From NCBI RefSeq assembly GCF_001704615.3, contig NZ_CP029397.2:310001-374000 (forward strand): 64,000 nt of DNA, given 5' to 3'. The translations under genes were made by a program, and so were the position numbers. Below, one piece after another: positions 49,547-58,780 of this stretch; positions within the stretch are counted from its first letter, which is position 1, and each line of letters begins with the position of its first letter. The notes below the pieces were generated by a model, which saw only the letters and a list, made by a program, of their open reading frames with translations, was not told where the DNA came from and made no database searches. The stretch comes from Acinetobacter defluvii (GTDB taxonomy: Bacteria > Pseudomonadota > Gammaproteobacteria > Pseudomonadales > Moraxellaceae).

Positions 49547-50133
49547 TTAAGCTTCTTGCTGACGATAAGACAATGCTTCACTTAAATGTGCAGTTTCAAT
49601 ATCAGCACTTTGAGATAAATCAGCAATACTACGTGCCACACGCAAAATCCGATGGTAGGCACGTGCGGATAAATTTAAACGTTGTTGTGCGATTTCCAAC
49701 ATATTTTTAGAGGCTGTATTGAGCTGGGCATGTGCTTCAAGTTGTTGTGGTGACAGACTTTGATTACTGACTCCTTGTCGTTGGATTTGAAAATGATACG
49801 CTTGTAAAACCCGTTCTCTGACAGTTGTTGAGTTTTCGACATTTCCTGTACTTTGTAACTCTTGTGCTTTTAAAGGCGGCACATCGATATGTAAATCAAT
49901 ACGGTCTAGTAATGGTCCTGAAATACGATTTTGATAACGCTTAATTGCTTCAGTTGAACATTGGCAACGACTGTCTTGATTAAACGCATAACCACATGGA
50001 CAAGGATTCATGGCAGCAATCAGTTGAAAATCGGCAGGAAAGGTAATTTGTCGTGAAGCTCTAGAAATGACAATTTCTCTAGATTCCAAAGGTTGCCGTA
50101 ACACCTCCAAAACCTTTCGGTCAAACTCAGGTA
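49547..50133 (-). pseudogene. comM: comM 3' fragment (YifB/Mg-chelatase-like ATPase), cut by island
   Basis: The C-terminal ~195 codons of ComM, the AAA+ helicase that promotes branch migration during natural transformation. Recognisable ComM sequence starts at PEFDRKVLEVLRQPLESREI (just after Walker B) and runs through AAMNPCPCGYAFNQDSRCQC, GPLLDRIDLHIDVP and the C-terminal LSARAYHRILRVARSIADL to the natural stop. The first ~12 codons of the open frame (to 50170) are island sequence. The 5' part lies at 57422–58261, about 7.3 kb away in the same orientation. Around 18 codons expected between GGG and PEF, including part of Walker B, are in neither fragment. Confidence 0.92.
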
Positions 50134-50305
50134 TTTCCCTAATATAAAATAGAATTGTCAAAATATACATAGCATTCAGGTCGTAACAGTACCTAATAAA
50201 TAATTAGAACGTTAGAAGGGATGAGGTCAATATTGTAGTCATAATATGCTTGTTTATAATCAAAGCAGAATTTAAAAGGGTTTGAATTTTAAGATACGAA
50301 ATCAA

Positions 50306-50365
50306 ATAACAGAGGACTTTTATAGCTTAGTAACATAGAAGCTCCAAGTAAAAGTCTCCTGTTAT
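50306..50365 (-). terminator. Candidate terminator of the qat operon
   Basis: Arms 50306–50322 (ATAACAGAGGACTTTTA) and 50349–50365 (TAAAAGTCTCCTGTTAT) pair with two mismatches around a 26-nt loop that can itself pair (TAGCTT/AAGCT). It starts 31 bp after the qatD stop. No long T run is present, so confidence is moderate. Confidence 0.5.
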
Positions 50366-50396
50366 CTCAGCGCACATCAAATATGATCATTCTATA

Positions 50397-51140
50397 TTAA
50401 TTGTTGATTAAGAGATGCTTAAAGTTTTCATAGATCTGAGCAGCAACTTCATTGGCATCGACTTCCCATATATCTGCAAGCTCATTAATAACTGGTTGAA
50501 CCTGAGCTGGTAGTAAAGGTGTACCTGTTTTCACGATAAAAGGACCATCAGTTTCAGTAAGGATCATATTTTTAGGTATATGTTTTACTAATTGTCTCCC
50601 TTTTTCTGTTTTCAACATTCGCTCATTTATTGAAAACCAGCATCCAGCTTTCAAGGCCTCTCTTAACTCAGAAAGGTTGCCTGTAAACCAATGTAGCACT
50701 GGTATACCATTATCAAAATTTTCACTTAGGAGTTCTATAACAGGCCGTGTTGCTCTAAGACTATGTATGGTTAAAATTTTAGGTGATTCGTTGTTGGCTT
50801 TTTTCAAAATATGTGAGAAAACCTTTTTTTGGATTTCCCAATGATTTCGAAAGTTAGGGGAGCCATCTAGCCCAATTTCACCAATATATCTAGTTTGATT
50901 AACTAATGAATCAAATAGCGCAAGTTCGTCATAACGTTCATGAGCTAGCTGCGGATGTAAACCCAATGCTGTTTTGATTCTTGAACTATGACGAGTTAGT
51001 TTATCAGTGCCAAACCACGCTTTAGGCGTTGTGGTTACTGATAATATATAGCTTTTAGAATCTCCACATGCTTTGGCTACAGCATGTGGGTCATCATATA
51101 AATCTAAATGGCAATGAAAATCAATGTAAGGGTAAATCAA
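50397..51140 (-). CDS. qatD: QatD, TatD-family nuclease of the Qat anti-phage system
   Basis: A 247-residue TatD-type metal-dependent hydrolase. All metal ligands can be placed: HxH in [11 protein letters not shown], Glu in YIGEIGLDG, His in [10 protein letters not shown], His in VLHWFTGN, and Asp in LTETDGPF. Its start overlaps the end of qatC by 4 bp. A lone tatD would be housekeeping, but the fixed order ATPase–QatB–QueC-like–TatD identifies the Qat defence locus. It is the last gene, followed by a candidate terminator. The gene itself appears intact. Confidence 0.88.
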   Translation of the reverse strand: MIYPYIDFHCHLDLYDDPHAVAKACGDSKSYILSVTTTPKAWFGTDKLTRHSSRIKTALGLHPQLAHERYDELALFDSLVNQTRYIGEIGLDGSPNFRNHWEIQKKVFSHILKKANNESPKILTIHSLRATRPVIELLSENFDNGIPVLHWFTGNLSELREALKAGCWFSINERMLKTEKGRQLVKHIPKNMILTETDGPFIVKTGTPLLPAQVQPVINELADIWEVDANEVAAQIYENFKHLLINN

Positions 51141-52459
51141 ATATTAACACCTAAAGATTGTGACTTTAAATAGTCTTCGACCTCTTTAAATCCTCGAACC
51201 ACTGTGTCTAAAATTTGCCTTCTGATCTTTAAATCAGTAGGCAGTGCTCCTGACTTAGAGATCCAAATTTTAGGATTTTTTACCTTTTTCAATTTTCTAA
51301 TAGCTAGAATCATTGACATAAGATCATCGCGATTGTCTGGATCCTTTATTACTAAACCCAAATCGTTATAAACATAATTTACTGTTTGATCAGGCATCGC
51401 GGCTGAATGGAACGAAGCTCTCCTTATTATACATGGAACGCATTTCCCGCACTGAATTCCAGTCCTTTTCCATTTACCACAAGACACCGTATCTTTAGCT
51501 ATCTGCTCCAAAACTATAGTATTTGAGCAGTTTTTCATCATCTCTCCTTTAGTCATAAATTGGTAAGGATTATCTAGAATCACAGGTAAATGCACTCGAT
51601 GAAACAATTCGTTTAATAAACTCATATAATGAGGATGCGTTGTTCTAGTGCTCAGTGAACCAATTCGACGCGGAGTAAGGGGTGGGTTAATTGAAATCAA
51701 ACCATTTTCTGGAACGTATAAGGTCGTTAATTTGCCTGCTTGATAATGTTGGCTTATTGCGGTACTGATTAATGTACCGAAAGCAATAAAGTTAAAGCTC
51801 CTAGTACGCATTTGCACATCAGTTGGAATATCACCAGCCTTTCTTGGATATGCAATAACTTGAAATTTTGAATTTTTTAAGCCCAATAAATTATACAGAT
51901 TATCTTGTTTAGATTTATCCCTAGCATAGGCATGACTAATTAGCACTGGATTAATTTTTTTTGAAGTTAAATCAATAATACCAATAGCACTATCTAAGCC
52001 ACCTGAAAAAAGACATGCAGAGTCATGCCCAACCAAAGGTATTTTACGGCCGCGTTTGATCTTATCTGGCCAAACAAAATTCCCTGTCCTAAATTGAAAA
52101 TGCCACAAGTCACCACTCAAAAAGTGCAAAATTTCTTTCAACAACTCAATTTGCGGAATCCATACACTTGGATTGATAAGAGGAATTGAAAGCTTAAACT
52201 CTCGACACCATCCATCCTCAGCTTGTTTATTTCTCTCAACAAATGTATCGGCTGCTGTAATAGCCATTGCTATAGTCAAGAAATCTAGTGCTGTTTCATC
52301 TAAATCCTCTTTAATCCTTTTTATTTCATTTAATAAAGGGCGACCAATACTTGCATATTCCCCATTTTGTGCAGGAGGACCATATAAATGCACAGGAATC
52401 AAACTGTCTGATAAAGCAGGTAGTTGAGTGGTGTCAGTATCAAAATATAGTTCAATCAT
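51137..52459 (-). CDS. qatC: QatC, QueC-like protein of the Qat anti-phage system
   Basis: A 440-residue protein with a QueC-like ATP-pyrophosphatase core. The PP-loop is [16 protein letters not shown] (~residue 150) and a zinc-type cluster [17 protein letters not shown] lies near residue 333–349. An N-terminal ~140 residues precede the PP-loop, longer than in housekeeping QueC (~230 residues total). QueC makes 7-cyano-7-deazaguanine; in Qat the homologue is required for defence and may modify a partner or nucleotide. It overlaps qatB by 8 bp and qatD by 4 bp, so the genes are translationally coupled. Intact by eye. Confidence 0.9.
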   Translation of the reverse strand: MIELYFDTDTTQLPALSDSLIPVHLYGPPAQNGEYASIGRPLLNEIKRIKEDLDETALDFLTIAMAITAADTFVERNKQAEDGWCREFKLSIPLINPSVWIPQIELLKEILHFLSGDLWHFQFRTGNFVWPDKIKRGRKIPLVGHDSACLFSGGLDSAIGIIDLTSKKINPVLISHAYARDKSKQDNLYNLLGLKNSKFQVIAYPRKAGDIPTDVQMRTRSFNFIAFGTLISTAISQHYQAGKLTTLYVPENGLISINPPLTPRRIGSLSTRTTHPHYMSLLNELFHRVHLPVILDNPYQFMTKGEMMKNCSNTIVLEQIAKDTVSCGKWKRTGIQCGKCVPCIIRRASFHSAAMPDQTVNYVYNDLGLVIKDPDNRDDLMSMILAIRKLKKVKNPKIWISKSGALPTDLKIRRQILDTVVRGFKEVEDYLKSQSLGVNI

Positions 52460-53213
52460 TTAAGTGATCCTCCCATTCACCCCAAATATCTTGGATAGCA
52501 TTTTTTTGTATTGTTTCAATGTCTTGTTTGTTAAGTGTATTGATGTTTTCTAAATGAGTTCCGAAATTCAAATCCACTGATGTCTTAATTAACTCCAATA
52601 AGCTTGATTCAATCATTTCTACTTTTTCTGGTGTATCCGCTTTATCGAATGCTGTTTTAGAATCTAAAATAATTTGTTCAAAAATACATTGGGTGAGATA
52701 GTTAATCATCATATCTACGATAATATCATCAGTAATTTTTGAAAAATCGAATGTGGAGAATCCATCTAAAGCCTCTGCTAAAGCTTCATTCATTGCCGCT
52801 CTAATACGTTCAGAATCTCCATTGACGTCAATAATAGAATCAATAATTTTATCTATTACGACATCTACAGGTTGACCTTGTAAATCTGAAATATTTAAAG
52901 AGTTAGTATCTGAGCCTGACTGTAGAGACCTTAAGGCATCAAATAAACTACCTCCAGCTCCTATCATAGAGCTAAATCTTCTAGCTCCGTTAGATTTACC
53001 GCCAGTGGCACTCTTTGCATAATGACCAAGGGCTTTTTTTAGGTCACTTGTATTCCCGCCCCCAGCTGAAGCAGCTTGTCCTAAGGCTGCTCTAAATCCT
53101 CTGAAACGTTGTTCTAATTGATTATTACCTGGTCCTTGACCATCACTATCTGCCCATGAAGGAACGAGCGGTGATGTACCATGTGGACCTTTACTTGATG
53201 TAGATGTTCCCAT
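52452..53213 (-). CDS. qatB: QatB, Qat anti-phage system component
   Basis: A 253-residue protein matching QatB in order and appearance. It opens with a Gly/Ser/Pro-rich, flexible N-terminus (GTSTSSKGPHGTSPLVPSW) followed by RFRGFRAALGQAA and a helical, acidic C-terminal domain. No enzymatic motif is seen. The Gly-rich N-terminus has been the subject of speculation as a target for QatC-type chemistry; that is inference. It lies 14 bp after qatA and overlaps qatC. Confidence 0.88.
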   Translation of the reverse strand: MGTSTSSKGPHGTSPLVPSWADSDGQGPGNNQLEQRFRGFRAALGQAASAGGGNTSDLKKALGHYAKSATGGKSNGARRFSSMIGAGGSLFDALRSLQSGSDTNSLNISDLQGQPVDVVIDKIIDSIIDVNGDSERIRAAMNEALAEALDGFSTFDFSKITDDIIVDMMINYLTQCIFEQIILDSKTAFDKADTPEKVEMIESSLLELIKTSVDLNFGTHLENINTLNKQDIETIQKNAIQDIWGEWEDHLND

Positions 53214-53227
53214 AATTTATCTCCCCC

Positions 53228-54993
53228 TTAACTTTTTGGAAACCAGCTTTCTTTTTTCATCATTAAATTAAACCACGGAGTTTTTTCAACCATGACTGTA
53301 TTCATAAAACTTATAAACTGAGGTCTAGTCTCTTCAAGTTCCTTAGCTAATAAAAATGCTCCCATGAAGCCATTTGGCTTTGACTCCCAATTATTATGTT
53401 TACTTAGTTCACCTAAGATTAGATCCATCACTAATGTTTCTTCACCTACAGGTATATCACCTATAGCTTCTGGTGCTGCTTTAGAAGAAGTATTTCTAAT
53501 TTTTAATAATGTATTAAAAGCAGTTTCACCATCACTAGATAACCCTTTTGATACAGTTCTTAAAGGCACGGTTTCTTTACTTAGATATACTAATGGTCTT
53601 AGGTTTACATTTTTGAATTTTGGTTCCAAGCCAAACCAGCTTAGTAAAAAATCATAATGATCTTCCCATTCCTTAGGAAGTTTTCCTTTAAAACCATCTA
53701 TATCATTGGTTAATTCTTCTAACTCTTCTAAAATTTTAGGTTTACCATCTGAGGAACTGTTAATTAAATTGTATAGATATGAAATACTTTTTGAATTACA
53801 ACATCTTTCAAATAATGCCATTTTGGTGATTAGACTAATATCAATTGGCATTTGCCTAGCACTAGCAATGATTTGACGCGTACTAATAACATTAAGCATT
53901 CTTTTTACAATTCTTGGATTACCCTCAATGTATTTATTCTCAGCTAGAAGATGCGCTATACGGTCAGAGACATAAAAATTAGTAGAGAGATTTTGTGTAC
54001 TAACAGCATTTGCATCTAATAGGGCAAGAGCATCGTTAACCTTAATAGGATCATCTTTCCAAGATAGTCTTAGATTTGATTCAAGTCCTTTGCGAAGACT
54101 CTCCAATTTTTCTTGCTGGATTCCGTATATTGGATGGATTGATGCATATAACAAAAATAAGTAGGCACGTACTTCTCGAGTACTTATACGAGGTACTTTT
54201 ACGGGAAATTGGATGAGTTTATCTAGATAATCAGTAATATGCCTTTCATCGATCCCATTAAAATGATCTTTGACAGCAAATCTAACCATTTCTTCGTCAG
54301 CAGCAATAACAAAAGCTGTATTCTTCATGAATAAAAATAGTCTTAAAGATTCAAGTGTCTCAATTGTCTGCTTTGGAAGACATCTGTCCAAATTATCAAC
54401 AAAAACAATAACTTTTTTATTCAAAGATTCCAACAAATCCTCAAATTCATTTTTTAAAGCCGTAATCTCTTTTGGTGCTGAGCTTTTTTCCTCATTAAGA
54501 ATATCTTTTAGGCTTTCTTTTCCTTTATTAATAGTATCAGTAATATTCTTTGCATCTTCTTCCCCAGCACTACCGCTGATTCCATTACCAATAGAGTCAA
54601 TCGCTTTTGAAAGTAGACCAAATGTAGGAACACCAAAAGCTAAAGCAGTCCCTTCAGCAGCCCAACCTAAAGCTCGCAATTTATTAATTCTTTTTCCAAT
54701 ACTTAATGCTTTTTCATATAATTTTTCATCTTGTTTAACTAATTTAGAAATTTCAGTATTAATGACCTCTAATAGTGAAGCCCTAGCATCATCAAAACCT
54801 TGATATAACCAAGCATCAAATCTAATAATTACATAATCATCATGATTTTCAATATGTTCTAGATTGTTTTGAATTAGATTTAAGATTGTAGATTTACCAG
54901 TTCCCCATGACCCAAATACACCTATTGAAATAGGTAACATTTGAGGATTCTGAAGAACATTAATAATAATTTCTGATGCTTCAGAATAGTTTA
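53228..54993 (-). pseudogene. qatA: qatA, KAP-family P-loop ATPase, 5' end cut off by IS982 element
   Basis: The main part (codons ~13 onward) of QatA. Walker A is GVFGSWGTGKSTIL, Walker B VIVFVDNLDRCLPKQTIE, and a helical C-terminal region follows, as in KAP NTPases. The first ATG left on this side is at 54940, 29 codons into the original gene. Removing the IS and one copy of its 7-bp duplication joins this part in frame to MWSDIESKVDFL at 55979–56012, restoring a standard QatA N-terminus. A truncated protein keeping Walker A could still be made from 54940 if the IS supplies transcription, but there is no good Shine-Dalgarno before it. The coding content up to the IS is otherwise intact. Confidence 0.88.
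54987..54993. repeat. 7-bp target-site duplication, left copy
   Basis: TAGTTTA, identical to 55972–55978 on the other side of the IS982-family element. Direct duplications of 7–9 bp are usual for this family. Confidence 0.85.
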
Positions 54994-55971
54994 ACCTGAG
55001 TTCGATGAATATTATTAGTTTGCAATCAAATTTTTAAAAGTTGGTTTGCTAGTATTTAAACAATAGGCGACTACTGCCGACATAATATTCACCATAAAAT
55101 TATTAACCGAACGATGACGTGAATGATCTATTTGATGCAAATTTTTTAATTGGTCATTCACTGTTTCTATCAAACCACGTCGTGATAATAATTGCTTTTC
55201 AAATAATGTTTGTGACTCTTTCTGCTTCATATTTTTTCGTGAAGGTGTTAATAATTTTAACCCTCTTGCGATTAAAGCATCTTTTTTTGTTTTACTTAAA
55301 TATCCCTTATCACCAAGCAGGATACCTTTAAATTCTGAAGTAAGCTCCTCAAGTACTGCAACATCGTGAACATTGGCTGATGTGACTTTTAAATTAATAA
55401 TCTCTCCTAAGTTGTTGATCACAAGATGTAATTTAAAACCGTAAAACCATCCTGTACTACTTTTTCCACGATTCGCAAGGTCTTTAAACACACGATGTCG
55501 TTTAATTCTAAGATTATGACAAACAACAAGCTTAGTTGAATCAATGATACAAATTCCTGTATCTGCTCCTTTAATTTGATTAAAGAAACAGCTAAGTGCT
55601 TGCAAGCAACGAGGCATAATTTCAACAAAACGGTTATAGCTAAGAAGTTTAGGGAAAGCAGATTTCCAAAAAGGAATGACCATATGACAATAAAAATATT
55701 TAAAGAATCTAAATCCAGATTGGTGGAATAAAATCACGATTGTCATGATTTCAGATAAGCTTAGGGCAGACTTCTGTAACCTTAAATTTTGATGTGGAAT
55801 GAGAGATTTTTCTAAAGATTCATCAAATATTTTGCAAAAATCATCTAAAAGACAAAATAATTCTGTAATATGATCCATAGAAAGCCTTAGGTTGTAATGT
55901 TTTGTCTTGAGAACCAATACGTTACAAACTTTAGGGCTTTTTTTCTACTCTTTTTTTGATCGAACTCAGGT
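54994..55971. mobile_element. IS982-family insertion sequence, complete
   Basis: The element is 978 bp. Terminal inverted repeats ACCTGAGTTCGAT (54994–55006) and its complement (55959–55971) match over 13 bp. It contains one full-length DDE transposase on the minus strand, the same direction as the qat genes. A 7-bp direct repeat flanks it. Length, ends and transposase all fit IS982. It appears recent: ends, duplication and ORF are intact. Confidence 0.92.
55015..55878 (-). CDS. IS982-family transposase
   Basis: About 287 residues starting at the ATG at 55878 (the frame is open to 55917 just inside the terminal repeat). The DDE triad is visible: ICIIDSTKLVVC, GILLGDKGYLSK and RRGLIETVNDQLKN. 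SEIMTIVILFHQSGFRFFKYFY in the N-terminal part is typical of IS982. No frameshift or stop is seen, so the transposase is likely active. Its transcription runs toward the truncated qatA. Confidence 0.93.
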   Translation of the reverse strand: MDHITELFCLLDDFCKIFDESLEKSLIPHQNLRLQKSALSLSEIMTIVILFHQSGFRFFKYFYCHMVIPFWKSAFPKLLSYNRFVEIMPRCLQALSCFFNQIKGADTGICIIDSTKLVVCHNLRIKRHRVFKDLANRGKSSTGWFYGFKLHLVINNLGEIINLKVTSANVHDVAVLEELTSEFKGILLGDKGYLSKTKKDALIARGLKLLTPSRKNMKQKESQTLFEKQLLSRRGLIETVNDQLKNLHQIDHSRHRSVNNFMVNIMSAVVAYCLNTSKPTFKNLIAN

Positions 55972-56012
55972 TAGTTTAAAAAATCTACCTTTGATTCTAT
56001 ATCAGACCACAT
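55971..56012 (-). pseudogene. qatA: qatA 5' fragment upstream of the IS
   Basis: The original qatA start. From the ATG at 56012 it reads MWSDIESKVDFLN and then meets TAA created at the IS junction. The MWSD-E opening is typical of KAP-family ATPases, which normally begin this way about 30 residues before Walker A. A weak GGTAAAG precedes the ATG. Confidence 0.8.
55972..55978. repeat. 7-bp target-site duplication, right copy
   Basis: TAGTTTA, matching 54987–54993. Confidence 0.85.
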
Positions 56013-56265
56013 AAACTTTACCAAAAATTTATATTTCTTAGTAATCTACATTATTTTTTTAGTTTTAAATACGTTCGATTAACCATTTTATTAAATTTAG
56101 GTGTATTTGATAACTCAACAATCAACATTTTTTCATTCATGAAAAAGTCTAAACTTTGTATTAATGCGGTCTAACAGAAATTTCGAGTAAAGAAGTATAG
56201 ATTTTTATTTTAATGGCATCCTTTTTTTAAGGATACTTTTGATATTCGATAAAAAATGATGAAAA
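56013..56265. other. Leader region of the qat operon
   Basis: These ~250 bp of AT-rich sequence lie between qatA and the truncated XRE gene, both on the minus strand. The qat promoter is likely here. A small ATCCTT/AAGGAT inverted repeat lies near 56218–56238. No ORF was seen. Confidence 0.45.
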
Positions 56266-56436
56266 TTAAAACTCTAATGTTGGCAATAGCTCTCGAGGAT
56301 TAATCTTGAGTATTTCTGCAATTTCATAAAGTTTTTCGACAGTGAGATTGACCTCACCACGTTCAATACGCCCCATATAGCTCCGATCAATTCCACATTG
56401 AAGTGCAAGAGATTCTTGAGTGATTTTCAATTCAGT
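56266..56436 (-). pseudogene. XRE-family (HTH_3) regulator, N-terminally truncated
   Basis: The last ~57 codons of a Cro/C1-type regulator: KITQESLALQCGIDRS, YMGRIERGEVNLTVEKL and YEIAEILKINPRELLPTLEF, ending at TAA (56266–56268). A stop (TGA at 56437–56439) lies directly upstream where the first helix should be, and no start precedes the HTH core except a TTG. The break coincides with the start of the IS21-like remnant. In this position, same strand and just upstream of qatA, it may once have regulated the defence genes. Confidence 0.75.
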
Positions 56437-56660
56437 TCATTGAAGATATCCTAAGCTAGGTACAACAGAGATAGGAGCGTTAGATTATGAAACCTATCAT
56501 AGGTTGAATGAATTTTAGAGCCTGTAAATTATTTTTTATGCTACTTCACTCTGGTATGTCTGATCTATTTGTGAAGTCCAGTCTTTTGAATAGATATTCG
56601 GATTAGTATAGTCAATATTAGTGTTTAGCTTTAAATCAGTTCTATCCTTTATTATTTTGA

Positions 56661-57209
56661 TTGCTGTGGTATAGCACGAATAGGAATGACTGGTATGGTA
56701 CGAACAGGAATGACTGGTATGTTTATGCAGGAATATGCACTTGGATTCATAATCACAAAAATATGAATTTATTAGGTTCAACTGGTATTGGCAAAACATG
56801 GCTTGCTTGTGCTTTTGCAACTAAAGCTTGCTCGAAAGGTTACAAGACTAAATTCTTTAAATATTAAGAGTTTATTGCCTTATTTGAAAAGGCTGTAGAC
56901 AATACAATTGATAAGCAGCTAATCAAAAAATTAATGACATTTGATTTGCTCATAATTGATGATTTTGGGCTTACCTCTATTCCATCAGCTGTAGAAGGAA
57001 TTTTATTAGATTTTATTGATAATTTTTCAATGCAAGGCAGTTTACTTATTACAAGCCAATTCTCTTATGATATTTGGTATGAGAAATTTAATGACCCTAC
57101 GATTGCTGATGCAATTTTAGATCGAATTATTCATAACTCTTATACATTCGAAATTAGTGGAGACTCGATGAGAAAAATCGGATCTTTTGATGAAATCGCC
57201 ACTCTTTAA
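56661..57209 (+). pseudogene. istB-like IS21 helper ATPase, broken
   Basis: The C-terminal two-thirds of an IstB AAA+ protein in one frame, interrupted by a TAA at 56865–56867. Before the stop: NLLGSTGIGKTWLACAFATK (Walker A). After it: DLLIIDDFGLTSI (Walker B), LITSQFSYDIWYEKFNDPT and ADAILDRIIHNSYTFEISGD, all typical of IstB. The N-terminal third is missing; instead a 24-bp tandem duplication (56674–56721) precedes CTWIHNHKN. It cannot encode a functional protein as it stands. Confidence 0.85.
56674..56721 (+). repeat. 24-bp tandem duplication in the istB remnant
   Basis: Two adjacent copies, 56674–56697 and 56698–56721, differ at two positions. The unit is a multiple of three and encodes TNRNDWY twice. 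Confidence 0.85.
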
Positions 57210-57375
57210 GAGTGGCTGGTTTTGTAGTGAAATACGTGGCAGATTTTAGGTGTGATATACACTTCTTAATTTAACAACTTTATACTTATTCTTTCGAATT
57301 TTAAGAACTACTTATTTCAAGAGTTAGTGATAAATTCAATAGTTTTGTAAGGAGAGTTCGCTTTTATATTGTTTT

Positions 57376-57406
57376 TGTCGCATAGTTGTTTGTAATGTCG
57401 CATAGT
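57376..57406. repeat. Paired 12-bp repeats at the IS21-like right end
   Basis: TGTCGCATAGTT occurs at 57376–57387 and again at 57395–57406, 19 bp apart, just inside the terminus at 57421. Likely transposase-binding sites. Confidence 0.75.
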
Positions 57407-57421
57407 TCTTTAGAAATGACA

Positions 57422-58261
57422 ACCACCACCGACCAAAGCAATTGCAGAAGCCGTATGATGTGGAGCACGAAAAGGGCGTTGTCCAAAATGATGTTGTAAA
57501 TTGGCGATGGAATAAATACTCGCTACTGCCAAATTCTCTTGATGATTTAATGGGGGTAAAATACTGGGTAAACGTGAAGCTAATAAGGTTTTGCCTGTAC
57601 CAGGGGGACCTTTAAATAAAATCGAATGTCCACCTGCTGCTGCAATTTCCAAAGCACGACGTGGACGAATTTGCCCCTTCACATCTGCCAAATCAAACTT
57701 ATAGTGTTGTTGTAAAATCGAACTGATATTCTCAGTAGCTGCAATTTTTTGAGTTTCAGTAAAATGCTCACAGACTTGTTTTAAATGAGAGGCTGCAAAC
57801 ACTTCGATATCGGGAAGTTGTGCTGCTTCTTCAGCATTTTCTTTAGGGAGCATTAACCGACGCTGCGCATGTTGGCATGCCATCGCAATGGTTAATGTGC
57901 CTGTGGTTGGTCTTAAATGCCCATCGAGTGCCAATTCACCAATAAATTCAAAATCATCTGTTTGATTTTCAGGAATTTGCCCTGTTGCAATCAAAATACC
58001 CATCGCAATCGGCAAGTCTAAGCGTGAACCATCTTTAGGTAAATCCGCAGGTGCTAAATTAATGGTTAAACGTTTGGTAGGAAATTGAAAGCCACTGTTA
58101 ATAATGGCGGAGCGCACTCGATCTTTACTTTCTCTGACCGCAGCTTCAGGCAAGCCCACAATGGTTAAAGAAGGTAAACCTGCACTGACATGCACTTCAA
58201 CTTCGATCTGTGGCGCATGCAACCCGAGTAAACCTCGGGTATAAATTTTTGCAAAAGACAT
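57422..58261 (-). pseudogene. comM: comM 5' fragment (YifB/Mg-chelatase-like ATPase)
   Basis: The first ~280 codons of ComM from the ATG at 58261 (FAKIYTRGLLGLHAPQIEVE). The frame is open to 58312 but MSFAKIY is the normal ComM start. The LonC-like N-terminal domain (LTIVGLPEAAVRESKDRV) and Walker A (LFKGPPGTGKTLLASRLP) are present. It ends in RAPHHTASAIALVGGG and then enters the island, adding Cys-His-Phe and a stop at 57410. Walker B and everything after it are missing here. Transcribed fragments could not give a working helicase. Confidence 0.95.
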
Positions 58262-58337
58262 TTTATTATTCCAGTTCGCTTTATTTTTAATCGTTTTATT
58301 ATTTTTATGCACTTTTTTTGTGCAAAAATGCCTAATT

Positions 58338-58559
58338 TTACTTTTGAATCGATGCTTCTAGGGTTTTCACTTGAGCTTGCAACTCCGCCAAACGGCTATT
58401 GGCATTTTGTAGTGCAGTTTTTTGCCGTTCAAGCTCATCTCGGGACACTAAATCCATTTTTGTCACTGCTTCATTCAATAAGGCACGTAAATTATGCTCT
58501 AAATCTTTCTTGGGTTGGTCAACCTGTTCCAAAATTGCTTGTAATAGTGTTTCAATCAT
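58338..58559 (-). CDS. ubiK: UbiK/YqiC-type accessory factor (BMFP)
   Basis: A 73-residue coiled-coil protein from the ATG at 58559 (an ATG four codons upstream also exists). IETLLQAILEQ and LRALLNEAVTKMDLVSRDEL match the UbiK/BMFP family, followed by a C-terminal coiled coil ELQAQVKTLEASIQK. UbiK acts with UbiJ as an accessory factor in aerobic ubiquinone synthesis and binds membranes. It lies just upstream of comM on the same strand, a usual Acinetobacter arrangement. Confidence 0.88.
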   Translation of the reverse strand: MIETLLQAILEQVDQPKKDLEHNLRALLNEAVTKMDLVSRDELERQKTALQNANSRLAELQAQVKTLEASIQK

Positions 58560-58780
58560 GGCAATGTCCAAAAATTTGAAGAATCGGCTTAGTTTAACAT
58601 TGCTTTGTAGTAGACCCTAGCATTAACACAACTGCATCGGATGAATTAATAATAAAATACAAAAAATCAATCACAAATATAAAATTATTCAAGTGAAAAC
58701 GCTGAGAAAACGTATAAAATAGACCATGATAAGGCGATTTCATCCAAAGTGACTTAACTCCCCCCAACCGTTAAGACATC

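Larger units (their letters stand above)
50134..57421. mobile_element. Accessory island inserted in comM
   Basis: About 7.3 kb separates the two comM fragments. It carries a qatABCD defence locus, an IS982-family element inside qatA, a truncated XRE regulator and a degenerate IS21-type remnant. The right edge is sharp: comM reads GGT GGT GGT and then runs into TGTCATTTCTAA, the end of the IS21-like remnant. The left edge (about 50130–50160) is blurred and lacks a matching terminal repeat, and about 55 bp of comM is missing, so one end was probably lost by deletion or a second event. comM is a known insertion hotspot in Acinetobacter. Confidence 0.85.
56440..57421 (+). mobile_element. Degenerate IS21-family remnant ending at the comM junction
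   Basis: It contains a broken istB-like gene but no recognisable istA, so it is a remnant. The right end is well marked: two copies of TGTCGCATAGTT (57376–57387 and 57395–57406) followed by CTTTAGAAATGACA, giving a terminus that reads TGTCATTTCTAAAG inward. Multiple terminal repeats and TG...CA ends are features of IS21-family elements. The left end could not be located and is set at the edge of the XRE fragment. Confidence 0.6.

Noticed and set aside
50134..57421. AbaR-type Tn7-like resistance island
   Set aside because: The comM location fits, but no tniA, tniB or resistance genes are present and the cargo is Qat plus IS elements.
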